DNA of 64,000 bases from Acetobacterium wieringae (GTDB taxonomy: Bacteria; Bacillota; Clostridia; Eubacteriales; Eubacteriaceae), in contig NZ_JAIPPU010000015.1 in assembly GCF_026646375.1 (NCBI RefSeq), forward strand, positions 1 to 64,000, written 5' to 3'. The notes below the pieces were generated by a model that ran no database searches, had not been told where the DNA came from, and saw only the letters and a list, made by a program, of their open reading frames with translations. This document shows, piece by piece, positions 61,634 through 64,000 of the stretch (position 1 is the stretch's first letter; each line of letters begins with the position of its first letter). A program made the position numbers and the translations under genes.

Positions 61634-63724
61634 TTACTGTCGTGGGAGAAAGCGGGATGGTTCTCCCCGATACAGCAGTGTCAGTCGGTGCATCGCTCGC
61701 GTTGCAGCGATATAAAGTAGCCTTCGGTCATCTTCGCTCTGGTATGTATCACTGTTCGCAGTAGGAATAATCACCTCGTCGAACTCCAGGCCTTTCGACA
61801 TCTGAATCGAGGTGACCGAGATGCCATTGGTAAAGCTGGTGCTATCAGGCGAAATTAACTTGATTTGATAATCTTCTGCGAGTAACTTATGAAAGACCAG
61901 CGCCGCACTGTTTGTTTTCAAAATGATTCCCAGCGATGCATTTCCGCTTTGGAGAAAGGCATCAAGCATCACTTTGATTTTAGCTATCTCATCCTCTTTG
62001 TCACGGCATGCTATCATTACCGGTGCATCCCCATGTCGTTCCACCGGTTCTAAACGATCCACCGGCTGGATTCCCTTGGCGAAAGAGATGATTTCGTAGG
62101 TTGAACGGTAGCTCTTTGTCAATTCCACCAACCGTACATCGCTGTAAAGCTGCTGTATATCTGCTATCGTATGCCGATGATTGGGGTTGATCAGCTGTCC
62201 ATAATCTCCTAATATTGTTTTTTGACAGGGAAAGAGGCGGTTGATAACGGCGTATTGTATGGGCGTATAATCCTGCATTTCATCAATGACCAAATGCTTG
62301 ATGACTTTGCTTTGCGACAAGCCCTCAAATGCCGCATGGAGATACATAAACGGGTATACATCTGACCATTCCAGGGTTTTCCTGGCCGGCAATACAAACA
62401 TCTCCGGCAACCCCAGCCACTGGTAAAAACCCCGGCATAATGACAGGCTGTTTTTGATTTTCAGCATCGCCATCAAGCTTTTCAGAATAACTCTTGGTCG
62501 GGGTATTTCCTCATCCCTGAAGTTGTCGGCTTCAAAATGGTCATGGATATCCTTGGCAATCAGACACAGCCGCTTCTTGATGGGATAATCTTGATAGCCA
62601 TAAAAGCGCCTCTGTATCGAATCCGCCGTTGCTACAAAGTTCCCGCAAGAATAATCGACAAACTCAAAAATCATGGCAGGAAGTTCCTGTACATATCGAT
62701 CCATCTGCTTTACAAAATCCAGTGTTGACTTAAAACCCACCCGTGCTGTCCATTTTGCATCCTCCGTTTCAAACGGGTCTTTATCTGCTTCAAAGGCAAT
62801 GATGCCTTCCAAATAATCTTTGGCAATGTCCACAAAACTCTGTTCATCAATGGGCTCCTCACCCAGCTCCGGTAAAACGGTGGATATGTAATCGCTAAAG
62901 ACCTTGTTGGGTGAAAGAATCATTACGTTTCTTGCTTCCAGTTTACCCTTGAAACGATAGAGTAAAAAAGCTATTCGATGTAGGGCAATAGCAGTTTTAC
63001 CGGAACCAGCCACACCTTGAATAATGATAGTACCGGTTTTTTCATTGCGGATGATTTTATTCTGCTCTTTTTGAATGGTGGCGATAATGGATTTCATCTT
63101 TTCATCTGAGGTATGGGAAAGTTCACGCTGTAAAACATCGTCGTGAATGTTAACCGAGCTTTCCAGAGCATATTCCAAAATCCCGTTTTTTACTTTGAAC
63201 TGGCGCTTGCGCGTCAACTTTCCCTCAATTCTACCCATTGGGGCATCATATCCTGCCAAACCAACCTCACAGTCATAGAACATGCTGGCAAAGGGGGCGC
63301 GCCAGTCAATGATTAAAAGTTCGTTCTCATGGCTAAATGCGAAACGACCAATGTAATGCTTTGTTGCGACTGGGCTTTCACATGTCTGAAAATCGATGCG
63401 GGCAAAATAGGGGGACTCTTTCAGCTTGGTTAACTTCTCCCATCTTCCGACCGAAAAAGCGCCAGTTCTGTCGATTTGCTTTAACGCCAATTCATTTTGA
63501 AACATTTCATGGGGATCAATCTCGCCACGATAGTCCGCCATATACCGTTTTGCATCCATATACTCTTTGTCGATACGGTCAACGTTCGCATTTGCTTGTT
63601 GCAAAGCAGTGTCGATTTTATTGTTGATGAGCTTAAGATGCGCAATTTCATCAGGAAATGGGATCAAGTCAATGGTGTCTGAGATCTTTTCTTTGTGCCT
63701 GGTGTTTTGTTTTTGATTTGTCAT
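61634..63724 (-). CDS. helD: HelD-like UvrD-family ATPase, RNA polymerase recycling factor
   Basis: A 696-residue superfamily 1 protein: an N-terminal coiled coil (about 20-60), Walker A VAGSGKTAIALHRIAFLLY (about 240), DEMQDY, KSYRSTYEI, and the C-terminal motifs MSKGLEFDEVIIP and AATRAMHRLTLLYRG. HelD removes stalled RNA polymerase from DNA or RNA. ATG 63724 has GGGAGG 6 bases before; TTG two codons up is unlikely. It overlaps the GNAT gene by 56 bp. HelD can contribute to rifampicin resistance in some bacteria. Confidence 0.9.
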   Translation of the reverse strand: MTNQKQNTRHKEKISDTIDLIPFPDEIAHLKLINNKIDTALQQANANVDRIDKEYMDAKRYMADYRGEIDPHEMFQNELALKQIDRTGAFSVGRWEKLTKLKESPYFARIDFQTCESPVATKHYIGRFAFSHENELLIIDWRAPFASMFYDCEVGLAGYDAPMGRIEGKLTRKRQFKVKNGILEYALESSVNIHDDVLQRELSHTSDEKMKSIIATIQKEQNKIIRNEKTGTIIIQGVAGSGKTAIALHRIAFLLYRFKGKLEARNVMILSPNKVFSDYISTVLPELGEEPIDEQSFVDIAKDYLEGIIAFEADKDPFETEDAKWTARVGFKSTLDFVKQMDRYVQELPAMIFEFVDYSCGNFVATADSIQRRFYGYQDYPIKKRLCLIAKDIHDHFEADNFRDEEIPRPRVILKSLMAMLKIKNSLSLCRGFYQWLGLPEMFVLPARKTLEWSDVYPFMYLHAAFEGLSQSKVIKHLVIDEMQDYTPIQYAVINRLFPCQKTILGDYGQLINPNHRHTIADIQQLYSDVRLVELTKSYRSTYEIISFAKGIQPVDRLEPVERHGDAPVMIACRDKEDEIAKIKVMLDAFLQSGNASLGIILKTNSAALVFHKLLAEDYQIKLISPDSTSFTNGISVTSIQMSKGLEFDEVIIPTANSDTYQSEDDRRLLYIAATRAMHRLTLLYRGEPSRFLPRQ

Positions 63725-64000
63725 CTGCAACCTCCCTTGTTAAAACAAAGCGTTGTGTCGGATAATCAAACTCCGTAAGCAGCTCCGCTTCCATAAAGCC
63801 TAAGCTTTTAATGGCACTGCGATGTCCGGTATCCGCTTTATCTCCCGCTCTGTAGGTAGTAATACTAATTTCATTTCTACTAATCAGCTCTCTCATCACC
63901 TTATCAAGAAATGCCTTGGGTATCCCTTTATTCCGATAAAACGGATGTGTGCCCATAAAATCAATGTTGCCGGTTTCAGAAGAGAACAACATGACTCCCA
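63669..64000 (-). CDS. GNAT N-acetyltransferase, truncated by the window edge
   Basis: C-terminal 110 residues of a GNAT: GVMLFSSETGNIDFMGTHPF, YRNKGIPKAFLDKVMRELI (acetyl-CoA loop variant RNKGIP), and ITTYRAGDKADTGHRSAIKSLGF. The frame stays open to position 64000, so the start lies outside. The tail VADDKSKTKHQAQRKDLRHH overlaps the HelD start by 56 bp, an unusually long overlap, so the tail may be a late extension. Confidence 0.78.
   Translation of the reverse strand, partial: GVMLFSSETGNIDFMGTHPFYRNKGIPKAFLDKVMRELISRNEISITTYRAGDKADTGHRSAIKSLGFMEAELLTEFDYPTQRFVLTREVADDKSKTKHQAQRKDLRHH

Noticed and set aside
1..64000. CRISPR arrays, insertion sequences, phage genes, tRNA or rRNA genes
   Set aside because: No regularly spaced repeats, transposase or integrase frames, or cloverleaf-like segments were recognised.

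Overview
The window reads like the chromosome of a low-to-middle GC Gram-positive anaerobe of the class Clostridia. Strong AGGAGG-type ribosome binding sites, occasional TTG and GTG starts, aldo/keto reductases with C-terminal 4Fe-4S modules, many flavodoxins, DUF2284/DUF3786 proteins and LarB/LarC all fit an Acetobacterium/Eubacterium-like acetogen. That placement is inference from gene content; no rRNA or tRNA was seen. Almost all genes lie on the minus strand; only four intact genes lie on the plus strand. 

Layout. 0.4-10.3 kb: a giant pseudokinase/AAA/GAF histidine kinase, its SARP-like (REC-HTH-BTAD) response regulator, and a heterodimeric ABC exporter. Two matching promoters carry tandem GTTCAAA heptads 11 bp apart, 9 bp upstream of the -10. 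One drives the exporter; the other points off the left edge. 10.6-16.5 kb: an orphan membrane protein, a DUF2798 gene with an in-frame UGA, and two redox operons (FMN reductase-tautomerase-MerR; Fe-S aldo/keto reductase-carboxymuconolactone decarboxylase-cupin), then a flavodoxin behind an aldo/keto reductase remnant. 16.6-21.4 kb: an AlbA_2 regulator, decayed larC, intact larB, a MerR regulator and a second Fe-S aldo/keto reductase. Three near-identical MerR-type promoters (19 bp spacers, dyad CTTGGAGT/ACTCCAAG) tie this stretch into a probable small regulon. 

21.6-30.7 kb: a lipoprotein, two diguanylate cyclases, an SDR with a broken gene behind it, a MarR regulator with a DUF2284-DUF3786 operon sharing its operator, and an OmpR-type two-component pair. 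30.9-39.5 kb: four repressor modules with readable operators: TetR-radical SAM, TetR-adenylate-forming enzyme, two XRE-membrane protein pairs with mirrored promoter designs, and TetR-MFS. Pieces of dead GNAT, ABC ATPase, XRE and MFS genes lie among them. 39.7-49.1 kb: c-di-GMP signalling (7TM-type GGDEF; Cache-like GGDEF-EAL behind an orphan solute-binding lipoprotein), a Bcr/CflA pump and a flavodoxin. 

49.6-56.2 kb: assorted stress or accessory genes (cysteine-rich protein, AraC, GNATs, DUF3795, class I fructose-bisphosphate aldolase, DUF4256, Vat-like acetyltransferase, GrpB). 56.5-64 kb: a two-component system followed by an ABC ATPase-FtsX permease pair, as in antimicrobial-peptide sensing modules, then HelD and a GNAT that runs off the right edge. 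The overall theme is sensing, redox and efflux genes under local repressors, with many decayed gene copies.
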